Assembly: GCA_947624915.1 (NCBI GenBank)
Contig: CANQMF010000003.1
Coordinates: forward strand, 1-43,919
Direction of reading: 5' to 3'
Length of the DNA: 43,919 bases
Source of the DNA: an uncultured Bacilli bacterium
Lineage (GTDB): Bacteria; Bacillota_I; Bacilli_A; RF39; UBA660
A model generated the notes under the pieces. It made no database searches. It had not been told where the DNA came from and worked only from the letters and a program-made list of their open reading frames with translations. This document shows positions 17,599 through 27,419 of the stretch, one piece after another. How positions within the stretch are numbered: the stretch's first letter is position 1; every line of letters starts with the position of its first letter. Position numbers and translations under genes: made by a program.

Positions 17599-19731
17599 CT
17601 ATTTTTGTGTAATTATGCTTTTTCCTAAAATATGTTTTTGAACCTTTAATAAATCTAATGCATTTACTTTACCATCCTTGCTAGGATCAGCTGCTTTTAA
17701 ATTTGCACCATTTAATTTAGTAACACCTAAGATATTTTTTTGAACTCTTAATAGATCTAATGCATTTACTTTACCATCACCATTGTTATCACCATACAAA
17801 ACAACCGTATAAGTTTTAGATGTATTACCACTATTAATAGTTACCGTATCACCCGTTACCAAATTACCTGATGTCTTCTCCTTATCAGATTGTTTAACAA
17901 CTACACTAGCACGTGATTCAACATTATTAACAGCTGATTTAATACTTCCTACTGACGTCGTAAATGTTAAACCAGTTAAATAATTACCATCAATATTAAA
18001 CTTAGCATCTTTAACAACTTGATCTGCCGATTTAACCCTTCCCGTAGCAGCATCACGTATAACAGTAATTTGATAATTACGTTTACTACCATTACCAGCT
18101 GTTACAGTGATCGTTGCTGTATTATTTCCAACTACTAAAGATGTAAGATTTTTTATTTGAATATTTGAACCACTATTAACTGCTTTTGCTTGAAAAGTAA
18201 CACTAGTAACATTGTTTGCTACATGGAATGAATAATTCGTAACAGCACCATCAAAACCATTAAGGCTCTGCGTCTTACTTCCGTCATTATAAGTGATTGA
18301 TGATAAATAATTATTTGGATTGCCTTGTGGTGGTAAACTAGTTGTTGCTGGCATTTCATCATACACAGGAATATAAAAGACAAAAGCAGAATCTAATAAA
18401 CCATTGTCTAAATAAGAATGAAATGATTTTTCAGCTTCAGAAGTTGGGGCTTGAATATTTTGCATATACTGATGATTGTATAAACTATTCTTGTTCCCAG
18501 CTACTTGTGTCTTACGATCTAACAATTGAACATCCCATTTTTTAAAATAACTAGTATCTTGTCCTACACTAACATATCCTTTAGATACAAAGAGAGCTCC
18601 ACCAATAATAGCCTTTTCTTCTGAATTCCAAGGTCTACCATAAGAAGTAGCTCCACCAAAGCCACCATTTTTACTTTCACCACCATTGGCATAAATTAAT
18701 CCACGAATAGCCGACTGACCATCTGAACCGCTAGTAGCACCAATATTAAAGAAATTATAGACACCACCGGGATACTTAACCGTACCATATTCTTTACTAG
18801 TATAAGTAAACGCTCCACCACTAACAGCAGTCGTAGCATTTGTATTACTACCAATTTCCTGTCTAGATAAAGATGCTAAATAAATAGGATTAACCGATGT
18901 TTCTTTAGCCGCCACCATAAAGGAATCAGCAAAACGTCCAATATAAGCTTTACCCAAAATATCTTTAACACCATTTAACGTTTGAATATTAGGATCCCAA
19001 GATAATGATTCAAATTGAAAGATGGAAACATTTGATAAGAAATTACGTGGATCCATATAATAGGCAATTGTTTCGCGATTAGCAGCAAACCATGTTTGTC
19101 CATCATAAGGGACAAAAGTATCTGTTTTCCAATTATAATTAGTTTCCTTCGTTGATAAGAAACCCTGTGTAGATTTACTAGTTGACTGAATCAAACTTGT
19201 CTTTCCCACATCTTCACCAGCTACAGCTTCATTGAATTTTAATCCTGTTTTTACGGCTATAAACTGCCACTTAGGATGTTCTTCTTGTAAAATTGCCAAA
19301 CCAGACCAATAATCACTTGGAAATCCAGCATTTTGAAACTTCTTCTTTAAATCTTCAGATATTCCATCAGTAGAATTAATAGCTCGCATATTACTAGTAC
19401 AAGCGAAACCATAATAAGTTGTATTTTTATAAACTGTACTTACATATGAATAATATGTTTTACACTCACTCCCCTGACCATTCTTAGGGGCTGCAAACTG
19501 CCCTTTATCAGTGTATACCGTTACCATATCCCCCGTATCTAACCAATACGGTCCTGACACCAACGCTGTATACTTAGTCGTACTATAAAAGCAATTACCA
19601 GTTGCATTAGATTTTAAGGCACACTTATTATCAGAAACAAAACGAGCCTGATAATTAGCTTTAACTCTATTATTACAAAAGAAAAAACATATAAACATAA
19701 ACAAAAGTAAACCTAATTTTTTTCTACTCAT
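17599..19731 (-). CDS. Secreted N-acetylglucosaminidase (GH73) with cadherin-like domain and C-terminal dockerin
   Basis: A 710-residue exported autolysin. After a signal peptide (about 1-25) comes a region of SH3-like character. A glucosaminidase domain follows (about 150-410: WFAANRETIAYYMDPRNFLS, SFMVAAKETSVNPIYLASLS, then RQEIG with the likely catalytic Glu). A cadherin-like beta sandwich is at about 475-565. A type I dockerin closes the protein (about 648-705) with two calcium loops, DNNGDGKVNALDLLRVQKNI and DPSKDGKVNALDLLKVQKHI. It cleaves the glycan strand of peptidoglycan. The dockerin should bind the cohesin protein encoded 9 nt downstream. Start ATG at 19731 behind GGTGAT. A complete gene with no sign of decay. 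Confidence 0.92.
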   Translation of the reverse strand: MSRKKLGLLLFMFICFFFCNNRVKANYQARFVSDNKCALKSNATGNCFYSTTKYTALVSGPYWLDTGDMVTVYTDKGQFAAPKNGQGSECKTYYSYVSTVYKNTTYYGFACTSNMRAINSTDGISEDLKKKFQNAGFPSDYWSGLAILQEEHPKWQFIAVKTGLKFNEAVAGEDVGKTSLIQSTSKSTQGFLSTKETNYNWKTDTFVPYDGQTWFAANRETIAYYMDPRNFLSNVSIFQFESLSWDPNIQTLNGVKDILGKAYIGRFADSFMVAAKETSVNPIYLASLSRQEIGSNTNATTAVSGGAFTYTSKEYGTVKYPGGVYNFFNIGATSGSDGQSAIRGLIYANGGESKNGGFGGATSYGRPWNSEEKAIIGGALFVSKGYVSVGQDTSYFKKWDVQLLDRKTQVAGNKNSLYNHQYMQNIQAPTSEAEKSFHSYLDNGLLDSAFVFYIPVYDEMPATTSLPPQGNPNNYLSSITYNDGSKTQSLNGFDGAVTNYSFHVANNVTSVTFQAKAVNSGSNIQIKNLTSLVVGNNTATITVTAGNGSKRNYQITVIRDAATGRVKSADQVVKDAKFNIDGNYLTGLTFTTSVGSIKSAVNNVESRASVVVKQSDKEKTSGNLVTGDTVTINSGNTSKTYTVVLYGDNNGDGKVNALDLLRVQKNILGVTKLNGANLKAADPSKDGKVNALDLLKVQKHILGKSIITQK

Positions 19732-19796
19732 GTTATCACCTATAATCCCTCAATTATAATTATACAAAAAAAAGAGTTAAAACGCAAATACTCCAA

Positions 19797-20327
19797 TTAA
19801 ATTTTATATATAACAATGTTTTTATCAGCATATCTTTTTCTTTTTAACTCTATAAATTTATCTGTTGATAATTGTTCATGCTCAAATTCACATATAATAA
19901 TACCGTCTTTACTAAGCAAATGCAAATCATAAATTTTTTCTAAACAATCATTAATTAAATTAAATTTATATGGAGGATCCAAAAAAATAAGATCAAATTG
20001 TTCTTTCTTTTCACTAAATGATAATAATGCTTTCCGGTAATCACCATTATATAAAACGACACCCGTAATATTCTTAGTATTTCTTTTTAAAATGTTTATC
20101 ATTTCATGGTTATTATCCACAAAAGTACAAGTACTTGCTCCATTCGATAAAGCTTCAATACCAAGTGAACCACTACCGGCAAATAAATCTAATACCCTAC
20201 TATTTGGTACATAATTTTGAATAGTTGCAAATAATGATTCCTTAATACGATCCATAGTCGGTCTAGTCCCAATAATATTAAATCCATCTAATTTTCGCCC
20301 TTTATACTTACCACTTATAACCCGCAT
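19797..20327 (-). CDS. rsmD: 16S rRNA (guanine966-N2)-methyltransferase RsmD
   Basis: A 176-residue SAM-dependent methyltransferase that modifies G966 of 16S rRNA. It begins MRVISGKYKGRKL, contains TRPTMDRIKESLF, the SAM-binding loop VLDLFAGSGSLGIEALSNGA and the catalytic LIFLDPPYK. Length is normal for the family. It follows ylbE by 16 nt, the same order as ylbD-ylbE-(ylbF-ylbG)-ylbH/rsmD in Bacillus, with ylbF and ylbG absent here. Confidence 0.96.
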   Translation of the reverse strand: MRVISGKYKGRKLDGFNIIGTRPTMDRIKESLFATIQNYVPNSRVLDLFAGSGSLGIEALSNGASTCTFVDNNHEMINILKRNTKNITGVVLYNGDYRKALLSFSEKKEQFDLIFLDPPYKFNLINDCLEKIYDLHLLSKDGIIICEFEHEQLSTDKFIELKRKRYADKNIVIYKI

Positions 20328-20343
20328 ATTATCACCAATAAAA

Positions 20344-20565
20344 TTATACCATATTGCTTAACAAATTACTAACTACATTAATAGTATCTACAACTCTATT
20401 GATTTTGTCACTAGGACGCATCTTATACTGAACTTTCATTTCTTCTACAAAGTTTTTAAACAAGTTAGGATTACGCATTAACCTTTTATACCAAATATTA
20501 TTTTCTCTTAAATATTTTATGTATAATGGATTAGTTTTTAAAGCAAACTGTATCTCTAATGGCAT
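20344..20565 (-). CDS. ylbE: YlbE-like protein
   Basis: A 73-residue protein with the YlbE pattern: an N-terminal segment about residues in the next chain position (LKTNPLYIKYLRENNIWYKR), then LMRNPNLFKNFVEEMKVQYK. Function is unknown in Bacillus as well. Its ATG overlaps the stop of the ylbD-like gene (TAATG), so translation is coupled. Recognition rests on the motif and on the conserved position before rsmD. Confidence 0.75.
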   Translation of the reverse strand: MPLEIQFALKTNPLYIKYLRENNIWYKRLMRNPNLFKNFVEEMKVQYKMRPSDKINRVVDTINVVSNLLSNMV

Positions 20566-20918
20566 TAGTCATCTAAATGTTGGTATAAAGGACGTGGTTC
20601 ATATGTATCATTAGTACTAGAAGAAGAGCTACCTGCTGTAAGATCTGTTACTACGCCTAATACTCTTTGAATACTATTAATAGATTCTTGTACCGCATCC
20701 AAATCAATATTTTTTAAATAGCTCATAAAGTCAATATTACCTATTTTACTTTTACTTGTTTCTTTTTCATCTTCTAAATATGGTTTCCACGCTTCATCAC
20801 TTGTACCATACATATCATATATCTCATAGAAAGATTGCCAACTCATTTCCTTATTTTTTATATATTTAATTAATCTAGGATGATTACGTACAAACTCTTT
20901 AAAATCCTCTTTAGCCAT
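20565..20918 (-). CDS. ylbD: YlbD-like protein
   Basis: A 117-residue soluble protein beginning MAKEDFKEFVRNHPRLIKYI with SWQSFYEIYDMYG, the pattern of Bacillus YlbD (described there as a putative spore coat protein). A helical segment (DAVQESINSIQRVLGVVTDL) and a Ser-rich, low-complexity tail ending RPLYQHLDD complete it. It is first in the ylbD-ylbE-rsmD group. No spore genes are visible nearby, so a coat role cannot be assumed here. Confidence 0.75.
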   Translation of the reverse strand: MAKEDFKEFVRNHPRLIKYIKNKEMSWQSFYEIYDMYGTSDEAWKPYLEDEKETSKSKIGNIDFMSYLKNIDLDAVQESINSIQRVLGVVTDLTAGSSSSSTNDTYEPRPLYQHLDD

Positions 20919-20957
20919 TTTATCACCTACATTATTATATGAAAAAAAATAGTTTAT

Positions 20958-22160
20958 TTAACTATCTTTTTTTAAATACATAACATCGATATCAACTAGA
21001 GTAGAAATTCCATCAACCTTTCCACTACTAGATATTTGCCAAAAACGGTATTTACCCTTATAATCAGTTTCATCTGTATAATGAGCTAACCACACATCAT
21101 AATTAGTTGGAAACCAAATTTGTTCTAGATAGTTTTTACTACTATACAACATTCCCTGATACCCAGCCTTCGATACTGTATCTAAGAATGCTTCAGCCAT
21201 TTTTGATAACTCAAAAAAACTTAGTTGATATTCATTAAAGCCTACCCAATCCTCCCAATCGAAAGCAATTGGTAAGTCAATATTATAGCCTTTAATCTGT
21301 TCAATAAGCCATTTAGCGTCTGCTACAGCCTGTTTTTCATTATCGGCATAGGAGTAAAAATATAAACCAACATCCAAACCATTAGCTTGAGCACTCTCAA
21401 TATTTTTAACAAAATTTTTATCCAAATAATATTCCCCATTAGTACCACGCATACCGCCAACGCGAATAATAACAAATTCAACACCCGCTTTTTTTACAGA
21501 TGCAAAATCAATATCATTTTGCCATGATGATACATCAATACCGAGACGTGTATCAACCGTTTTATATTTCTTAACAACTTCGGTAAAGTTTAAAGCTTGT
21601 TTTTTTGATGACTTACTACCATTTTGACTAGATGGTTCATAAACCTTTAAAACAAAGTTCTTAGTAGCAGTATTTCCACTTTGGTCAATAGCCTTAAACA
21701 CTAAATCATAGTCACCAATCTTATTAAGATCATAATCACCTTCAATAAAACAATTAGGGTGGCTATCATAATTATCCCCACATAATATTTTATTGATAAA
21801 ACTATTATCGCTACCCTTTTTAACACGATAACTACCACTAAGCCAAATAATAGGCTCTACGTTATCTATAATAGATAATGTATAACTATAATTTACTTTA
21901 ATACCATCATCATTAACAAATTCAAACGCTATATCTTTTTTGCCAATGGTTGTGGTATCTATTGTATAATCATCAATAATCTTACCATTAATACTAACAA
22001 TATAATCAGATACTTTAACAACATCATTAAAATTAACAGTCAAATCATCTTTTAAAGTAACTTCGATTTTTGCCCATTTAATACGTAAAAAGTGATATAG
22101 TCTTAATCCACCAATTATACCAACTAATAGAATAAATGCTACAACAATTTTTTTCTTCAT
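20958..22160 (-). CDS. Membrane-anchored GH25 lysozyme with Ig-like domain
   Basis: About 400 residues. An N-terminal membrane segment (KKIVVAFILLVGIIGGLRLY) is followed by about 150 residues of bacterial Ig-like/DUF5011-type sequence (GDYDLVFKAIDQSGNTATK). A GH25 muramidase domain comes next (about 200-400: RLGIDVSSWQNDIDF, PIAFDWEDW with the catalytic Asp/Glu pair, YDVWLAHYTDE, FWQISSSGKVDGI). It cuts the MurNAc-GlcNAc bond of peptidoglycan. The frame opens with TTG at 22178; the ATG at 22160 has GAGTGA 5 nt upstream and is my start. The stop lies 40 nt from the ylbD gene. Confidence 0.92.
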   Translation of the reverse strand: MKKKIVVAFILLVGIIGGLRLYHFLRIKWAKIEVTLKDDLTVNFNDVVKVSDYIVSINGKIIDDYTIDTTTIGKKDIAFEFVNDDGIKVNYSYTLSIIDNVEPIIWLSGSYRVKKGSDNSFINKILCGDNYDSHPNCFIEGDYDLNKIGDYDLVFKAIDQSGNTATKNFVLKVYEPSSQNGSKSSKKQALNFTEVVKKYKTVDTRLGIDVSSWQNDIDFASVKKAGVEFVIIRVGGMRGTNGEYYLDKNFVKNIESAQANGLDVGLYFYSYADNEKQAVADAKWLIEQIKGYNIDLPIAFDWEDWVGFNEYQLSFFELSKMAEAFLDTVSKAGYQGMLYSSKNYLEQIWFPTNYDVWLAHYTDETDYKGKYRFWQISSSGKVDGISTLVDIDVMYLKKDS

Positions 22161-22265
22161 AACATCACTCTTTTTCAATTTTTTCTTCTACTATTAATTA
22201 TACTTATTTTAAAAGCCTAATATGATTATTTTTACTGATAAGTGTTTTTCAAACATCGACACTTT

Positions 22266-23876
22266 CTAATGATTCATGTCATGAATTTTATCTAATGGAC
22301 TGTACTTATTGGCAATCCATTCAGCAACTTTAATTCCATCTATAGCAGCACTCATTATTCCTCCCGCATAACCAGCTCCTTCACCACAAGGATAAACACC
22401 ATCAATACTACTAATACCATCTTCACTACGAATCAACCTTACTGGGGATGATGTTCGACTCTCAATAGCTGCTAAAATAACATCATCATCATCAAAATGT
22501 TTTATTTGATGTCCAAAATAAGTAATAGCCTCTTTAAGTGCTACATTAACGTAATCAGGAAAAATAGTATTTAAATTAGCCAAAGTATAGCTGCCTTTAA
22601 AAATAGGTTTAATATTACCTAAGCATTTCGTTACTTTATTCTTCTTGTAGTCATGCAATAATTGTATAGGTATATTACCATTACCTATTTGATAAGCTTT
22701 TTCTTCTAATCTTTGTTGAAAATTAACACCATCTAAAGGATTATGGCCAAAATCTTCTGGACTAACAGTAACAATAATAGCACTATTAGCATTTTCAGTA
22801 TCACGAGCTTGATTACTCATACCGTTAATGGCAAGTCTTTTTTGTTCAGATGAAGCATTAACAACGTACCCACCAGGACACATACAAAAAGAGTATACTC
22901 CCCTATTATTGCTAGCCTTATAAGTTAGTTTATAACTAGCATTTTCTAAACGTGGATGCTTTAATAAACCGTACTGATTCATATTAATTAAAGATTGGGG
23001 ATGTTGAATGCGAACACCCAAAGCAAAAGGTTTAGCCTCCATTACTAATTGATGATCATATAATAAAGCAAAAGTATCACGCGCACTATGGCCAAGTGCT
23101 AAAACGACTATATCAGTATCTATCCATTGGCGATGATTTAACTCTATACTAGTTACTTTATTGTCAATTGTTTTGATATCTGTTAAACAAGTTTGATATT
23201 GAAATTCACCACCCATAGCTATTATTTTTTCACGCATTTTCTTAACAATATTTTGTAGTTTATCCGTTCCAATGTGAGGTCGATGCATATAACTTATTTT
23301 TTTATCAGCGCCACAATTGATAAAGACATCCAATACTTTTTGCTTACGGTATTTTGGATCTTTTATTTGTGTCGTAAGTTTTCCATCAGAAAAGGTTCCG
23401 GCGCCACCTTCACCAAATTGTACATTTGATTCACAATTTAATTGGCCTGTCTGCCAAAAATTAGTTACCGTCTTAAGACGAGCATCAATACATTCACCGC
23501 GATCAATTAAAAGTGGTTGATAACCTAATTCTGCCAATAAGTAACCACAAAACAATCCAGCTGGACCCATTCCAACAATAATTGGGCGTTTCGTTAATTT
23601 GGCCTTTCCCAATGGTTGAAAACTATATTTTTCATTAGGTGCCATAAAAACGTCTTGATCATGTACCTGTTTTAAAATAGTATGTTCATGATCAACTTCA
23701 ACGTCAACAGTATATACCCAAAACAACTGTGGTTTATGACGGGCATCAAGAGATTCGCTGCGAATTTGTATTTCTTTAATCAAATTCTCCTTAATACCGA
23801 GCTTCTTAGCGCATCTCCTTTTGAGCATAATAATATCTTCATCTAATGAAAGCTTAATATCTTTTAACCTTATCAT
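22266..23876 (-). CDS. FAD-dependent oxidoreductase (COG2509-type)
   Basis: A 536-residue flavoprotein. An N-terminal domain of about 90 residues (MIRLKDIKLSLDEDIIMLKR) precedes the FAD-binding site KRPIIVGMGPAGLFCGYLLA. Further landmarks are QFGEGGAGTFSDGKL, VLALGHSARDTF, FCMCPGGYVVNAS and the C-terminal GVYPCGEGAGYAGGIMSAAI FAD loop. This is the uncharacterised dehydrogenase family found widely in Bacillota; its substrate is unknown. It overlaps the upstream flavoprotein gene by 4 nt (ATGA), so both are expressed together. Confidence 0.9.
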   Translation of the reverse strand: MIRLKDIKLSLDEDIIMLKRRCAKKLGIKENLIKEIQIRSESLDARHKPQLFWVYTVDVEVDHEHTILKQVHDQDVFMAPNEKYSFQPLGKAKLTKRPIIVGMGPAGLFCGYLLAELGYQPLLIDRGECIDARLKTVTNFWQTGQLNCESNVQFGEGGAGTFSDGKLTTQIKDPKYRKQKVLDVFINCGADKKISYMHRPHIGTDKLQNIVKKMREKIIAMGGEFQYQTCLTDIKTIDNKVTSIELNHRQWIDTDIVVLALGHSARDTFALLYDHQLVMEAKPFALGVRIQHPQSLINMNQYGLLKHPRLENASYKLTYKASNNRGVYSFCMCPGGYVVNASSEQKRLAINGMSNQARDTENANSAIIVTVSPEDFGHNPLDGVNFQQRLEEKAYQIGNGNIPIQLLHDYKKNKVTKCLGNIKPIFKGSYTLANLNTIFPDYVNVALKEAITYFGHQIKHFDDDDVILAAIESRTSSPVRLIRSEDGISSIDGVYPCGEGAGYAGGIMSAAIDGIKVAEWIANKYSPLDKIHDMNH

Positions 23877-25087
23877 TTTTTCCCCCTAATATCCATTCCT
23901 GCTAATATACCTGATAACCAAGCAAAACCCAAATTATAACCACCACATTCCCCATCAACATCTAATAATTCCCCTATAAGATAGAGATTTTCTTGCTTAA
24001 GGGATGCCATTGTTTCTATATTTATTTCTGTAAGCGGAACACCACCAGAGCAGACCTGAGCCTTATCATACCCATTATAATCGTTAATCATTAATTTAAA
24101 ATTAGTTAAATCATTAAATAGATTATTTTTTTGTTGACTACTTAACTGATCATATCGTGCTTCATAGGGAATATTATTCTTTTTTAGTAAAATATTACTA
24201 ATTTTATAATGTAACATACCATCTAACAACTCGCTAATATTATTATCCAATAACAAATTATTTCTTTTATTTAAATAATCACTTACACTTTCTTTTAGCC
24301 AAGGTAAAAAGTTGATTTTGATATCAACCTTATCACCTCTATCTAAACATCTAACAGCATGACTACTCAATTGATATAAAGCAATACCACTAATGCCATA
24401 ATCCGTTAATTGAATTTCACCTTGTTCCTCGCGCCATAATTCATCATTAATGTACAAAGCCAATATAACATCACATCTAAGTCCATTCCATTCATGGCAA
24501 TATTTAAAATTACTTTTTAATTGTACTAAAGCTGGTAAAGGCTTAACAATATGGTGATTAAAAGCCTTACAACATTCATAACCAAAACCATTTGCTCCCG
24601 TTATAGGATAAGCCTTTGACCCAGTACTTAAAACAAGAATATCAGCTTCATATTCACCATTATTGGTAAAAATATGATATTTGCCGTCATACTTAATATT
24701 AATTACCTCTATATTGGTTTGAATATTAACACCATTACTTCTAGCTTTTCTTATCAATAACTGATTAACAGTAAGAGCTTGATTAGTAACGGGATAAAAA
24801 TAATTATTTTTAATTTTGCCGACCAAGCCAAGACTATCAAAAAAATTTAGTATTTTTGTCTTAGAACTATCATTAATAATTGTAGCCAATAAATCAATAT
24901 TAGAACTATGATAATGTCTAATGGTAAAGTCATTATTAAAATAATTACATTTACCATTACCTGTCATTAACAGTTTTTTACCACATTTATTATTCTTTTC
25001 TAAAATAGTTACTTGGTGATTACCATAACTAGCTATAATTGAAGCTGTAAGGCCAGATGCTCCACCACCAACAATTACTACATTCAT
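23873..25087 (-). CDS. NAD(P)/FAD-dependent oxidoreductase (HI0933/YhiN/BaiN family)
   Basis: A 404-residue flavoprotein starting MNVVIVGGGASGLTASIIAS, the Rossmann GxGxxG site, with EKNNKCGKKLLMTGNGKCNY, the family signature. The ending GGVPLTEINIETMASLKQEN and GELLDVDGECGGYNLGFAW is also typical. Members are NAD(P)/FAD oxidoreductases of mostly unknown substrate; BaiN has been linked to bile-acid reduction, but that cannot be transferred here. It is the first gene of a two-gene unit with the COG2509-type enzyme. Family assignment is firm. Confidence 0.92.
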   Translation of the reverse strand: MNVVIVGGGASGLTASIIASYGNHQVTILEKNNKCGKKLLMTGNGKCNYFNNDFTIRHYHSSNIDLLATIINDSSKTKILNFFDSLGLVGKIKNNYFYPVTNQALTVNQLLIRKARSNGVNIQTNIEVINIKYDGKYHIFTNNGEYEADILVLSTGSKAYPITGANGFGYECCKAFNHHIVKPLPALVQLKSNFKYCHEWNGLRCDVILALYINDELWREEQGEIQLTDYGISGIALYQLSSHAVRCLDRGDKVDIKINFLPWLKESVSDYLNKRNNLLLDNNISELLDGMLHYKISNILLKKNNIPYEARYDQLSSQQKNNLFNDLTNFKLMINDYNGYDKAQVCSGGVPLTEINIETMASLKQENLYLIGELLDVDGECGGYNLGFAWLSGILAGMDIRGKK

Positions 25088-25154
25088 TCTACCACCCAGT
25101 ACAATTATACATTAATCATTAGAAAAAGCCAAACATATAATTTGACTTGCTCCA

Positions 25155-27308
25155 TTACATCTTACGATAAGTTTTTATCTTATAAATTTCACCTAAAGTT
25201 GTAATATATTCATTGTCATAATTGTAATCATTATAGTGCTCTAATTCTTGTTCATAACAATCAGTATGTACCAATAATATTGAAAGCTTTCTTTGACTAG
25301 CAATAGCCACATCTATGCTTGTCACTTCATCATAACAATATAAATAACTAGGCCTTAATGGATCATAATTTTTCAATACATCTTCATCTAATAGACTATT
25401 GTTTACCTCCTGATACAATATTTCACTATATCTCCTAGTTTTTTTCAATAAATCATAAGCTGTATATATTTCATTTATTTTACGGGTACCAGTACCTGTT
25501 CTTCTAAAAGACGAATAAGAGTCAGCATGATATACATGGGCAATCCGTTCTGGGATTAAATAACTATACCCAAAGGCTGTATAATCTTTAACTTTTCTTA
25601 CCGTATTTAATTTTAAATATCCAATTAAAGATATCGATGATCCAATAGGATTTTCAATATCCTCTAGTGGTTCATTTAAAAATAAAGACACCCGATCATG
25701 ATCAGTACCATTTAATTCTTCACTTCTTCTTATTTTAGAAACATGTATATAACCATAAAAAGGCTCACCTTTTAACTCATATATATCTATGCCATACTGT
25801 TTAGATAATTGATGATTTAATAAACTATTATGAGTTTTAGGATTAAACACTTTATTATTCATATCTTCATAAGCAGTACGACGTGCTAAATTGAAATCAT
25901 CATAGAACATAGCTTGATAATCAGTATGGCGATCAAACTCGTGATAAAAGGATATCTGTTCTGTTCTTGATAAATCATTAAAATTAATGATCTTTCGATA
26001 TCTTCTTAATCTATCACTTAAATTTTTTAACTCCTCATCGTTCATATGAAGTAAATTCCAATCAATATTACTGAAAAAACGAATAACATTATTTAGGTTA
26101 ATTAAGAAATTATAAGGAATATCCTTAAAAAACCGATCAATAAGAATTTCTTGTAAGCGCTTGGTCGTCGCACGACTAAGAATCGAGTATAAGACTTGTT
26201 TATCCTGATTACATTTAAACCACTGTTCTAGTTGTGTTTTTAAATAATAATTTTTATCAATATCAGCTATATTAATATTACCAGTTATATAAATACTTTC
26301 ATATTCGGGCAATAAACCATTACAGCGCATGATTTGATCAACTTGTCTATCGTAAAACTGTTCACGAGCTAATTCTAGTTTTTCATCATCATATATATCA
26401 TCATACACACTACTAGGTAATATTGTACTAGAACCATAATAAGGGTTAAGATCAATATCATCATATTTAATATGTTGTTCCTCAAAATATTGCAAACACA
26501 AAGACAAATGTTTAGAACGCATTCTTCTAAAATTATCATATGATGTATTAATTATTTTTTGTTGTAATATGCGGTATACATTAGGATCATATATGGTGTT
26601 TATTTTTTTAATAAAATTTTCTTTAAATGAAAAAGCATATGGTAAGACTAGACCACTATGGATAAACGACATTATTTGATCAATTGATAAATTAACAAAA
26701 TAGTCATCAAAAGGTTTTTCACTAATTAATAAAGTTATCACTTCATTATCTAAATATTCAAAGATTGGATACACTAAATTAACATCATAAAAATGATAAA
26801 CCCCCATACTTTTAATAACGGCATATTGATTTTTTGGACTTAATTGGGTAAGAAGCGTAATCTTTTCTGGATTATTATGCATGATATTTTCAAACAAACT
26901 AATAGCTCTACTATCAGGTAAATCTTCAATAAAACAACTAAAATCACTAAAGGAAGATACCACATAATCAGCAAAAGGTGAGTGTTTTAAAATTTGATCA
27001 ATCACAGGGTTTTGATTTAAAAGAATAGAATGAATTGCCGTCACTTTTTCATTTAGGTGATCAATTAAATCCAAAGTATACTTATCAATAAATATATAAA
27101 ATTCTTCCTCCGTTAATAAAGTCAATATAAAATTAAAAACTGAATTATAGCCATGAAAAGAAAAACGTGAAAAGAGAGCTTGTTTGAACTTTTTATTGCT
27201 AATAAGCCATATCAAAAATGTACGATCTTTGGTTATATTAATTGTATCTTCACTAATTAAAAGATCCCATAACTTTTGTTCATCACTAGTAATATCTAAA
27301 CTGTCCAT
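25155..27308 (-). CDS. Unrecognised large, mostly helical protein
   Basis: I do not recognise this protein of about 717 residues. The first 400 residues look like an alpha-helical solenoid: repeated runs of FxxxL patterns with aspartates (EYLDNEVITLLISEKPFDDY). The C-terminal 230 residues change character, with strand-forming segments: GEPFYGYIHVSKIRRSEELN, SSISLIGYLKLN, AFGYSYLIPERIAHVYHADS, RKLSILLVHTDCYEQEL. No membrane helices or signal peptide are seen. The frame opens with GTG at 27317, but the ATG at 27308 sits 5 nt after AGGTGG. It stands alone between the flavoproteins and the parC terminator. Codon usage resembles its neighbours. Confidence 0.75.
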   Translation of the reverse strand: MDSLDITSDEQKLWDLLISEDTINITKDRTFLIWLISNKKFKQALFSRFSFHGYNSVFNFILTLLTEEEFYIFIDKYTLDLIDHLNEKVTAIHSILLNQNPVIDQILKHSPFADYVVSSFSDFSCFIEDLPDSRAISLFENIMHNNPEKITLLTQLSPKNQYAVIKSMGVYHFYDVNLVYPIFEYLDNEVITLLISEKPFDDYFVNLSIDQIMSFIHSGLVLPYAFSFKENFIKKINTIYDPNVYRILQQKIINTSYDNFRRMRSKHLSLCLQYFEEQHIKYDDIDLNPYYGSSTILPSSVYDDIYDDEKLELAREQFYDRQVDQIMRCNGLLPEYESIYITGNINIADIDKNYYLKTQLEQWFKCNQDKQVLYSILSRATTKRLQEILIDRFFKDIPYNFLINLNNVIRFFSNIDWNLLHMNDEELKNLSDRLRRYRKIINFNDLSRTEQISFYHEFDRHTDYQAMFYDDFNLARRTAYEDMNNKVFNPKTHNSLLNHQLSKQYGIDIYELKGEPFYGYIHVSKIRRSEELNGTDHDRVSLFLNEPLEDIENPIGSSISLIGYLKLNTVRKVKDYTAFGYSYLIPERIAHVYHADSYSSFRRTGTGTRKINEIYTAYDLLKKTRRYSEILYQEVNNSLLDEDVLKNYDPLRPSYLYCYDEVTSIDVAIASQRKLSILLVHTDCYEQELEHYNDYNYDNEYITTLGEIYKIKTYRKM

Positions 27309-27390
27309 TGTATCCACCTAATCACCTAAACAACCTAAATTACGCCTATTATAGCATAGTTTAAAACAGGTGTAAACAATAAATTAATAT

Positions 27391-27419
27391 AATAAATGAG
27401 CCGTTTGAAAGGCTCATTT
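27391..27419 (-). terminator. Terminator after parC
   Basis: A 9-bp stem AAATGAGCC (27394-27402) / GGCTCATTT (27411-27419) overlaps the parC stop codon. The downstream minus strand is AT-rich with a short T stretch. Confidence 0.75.
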
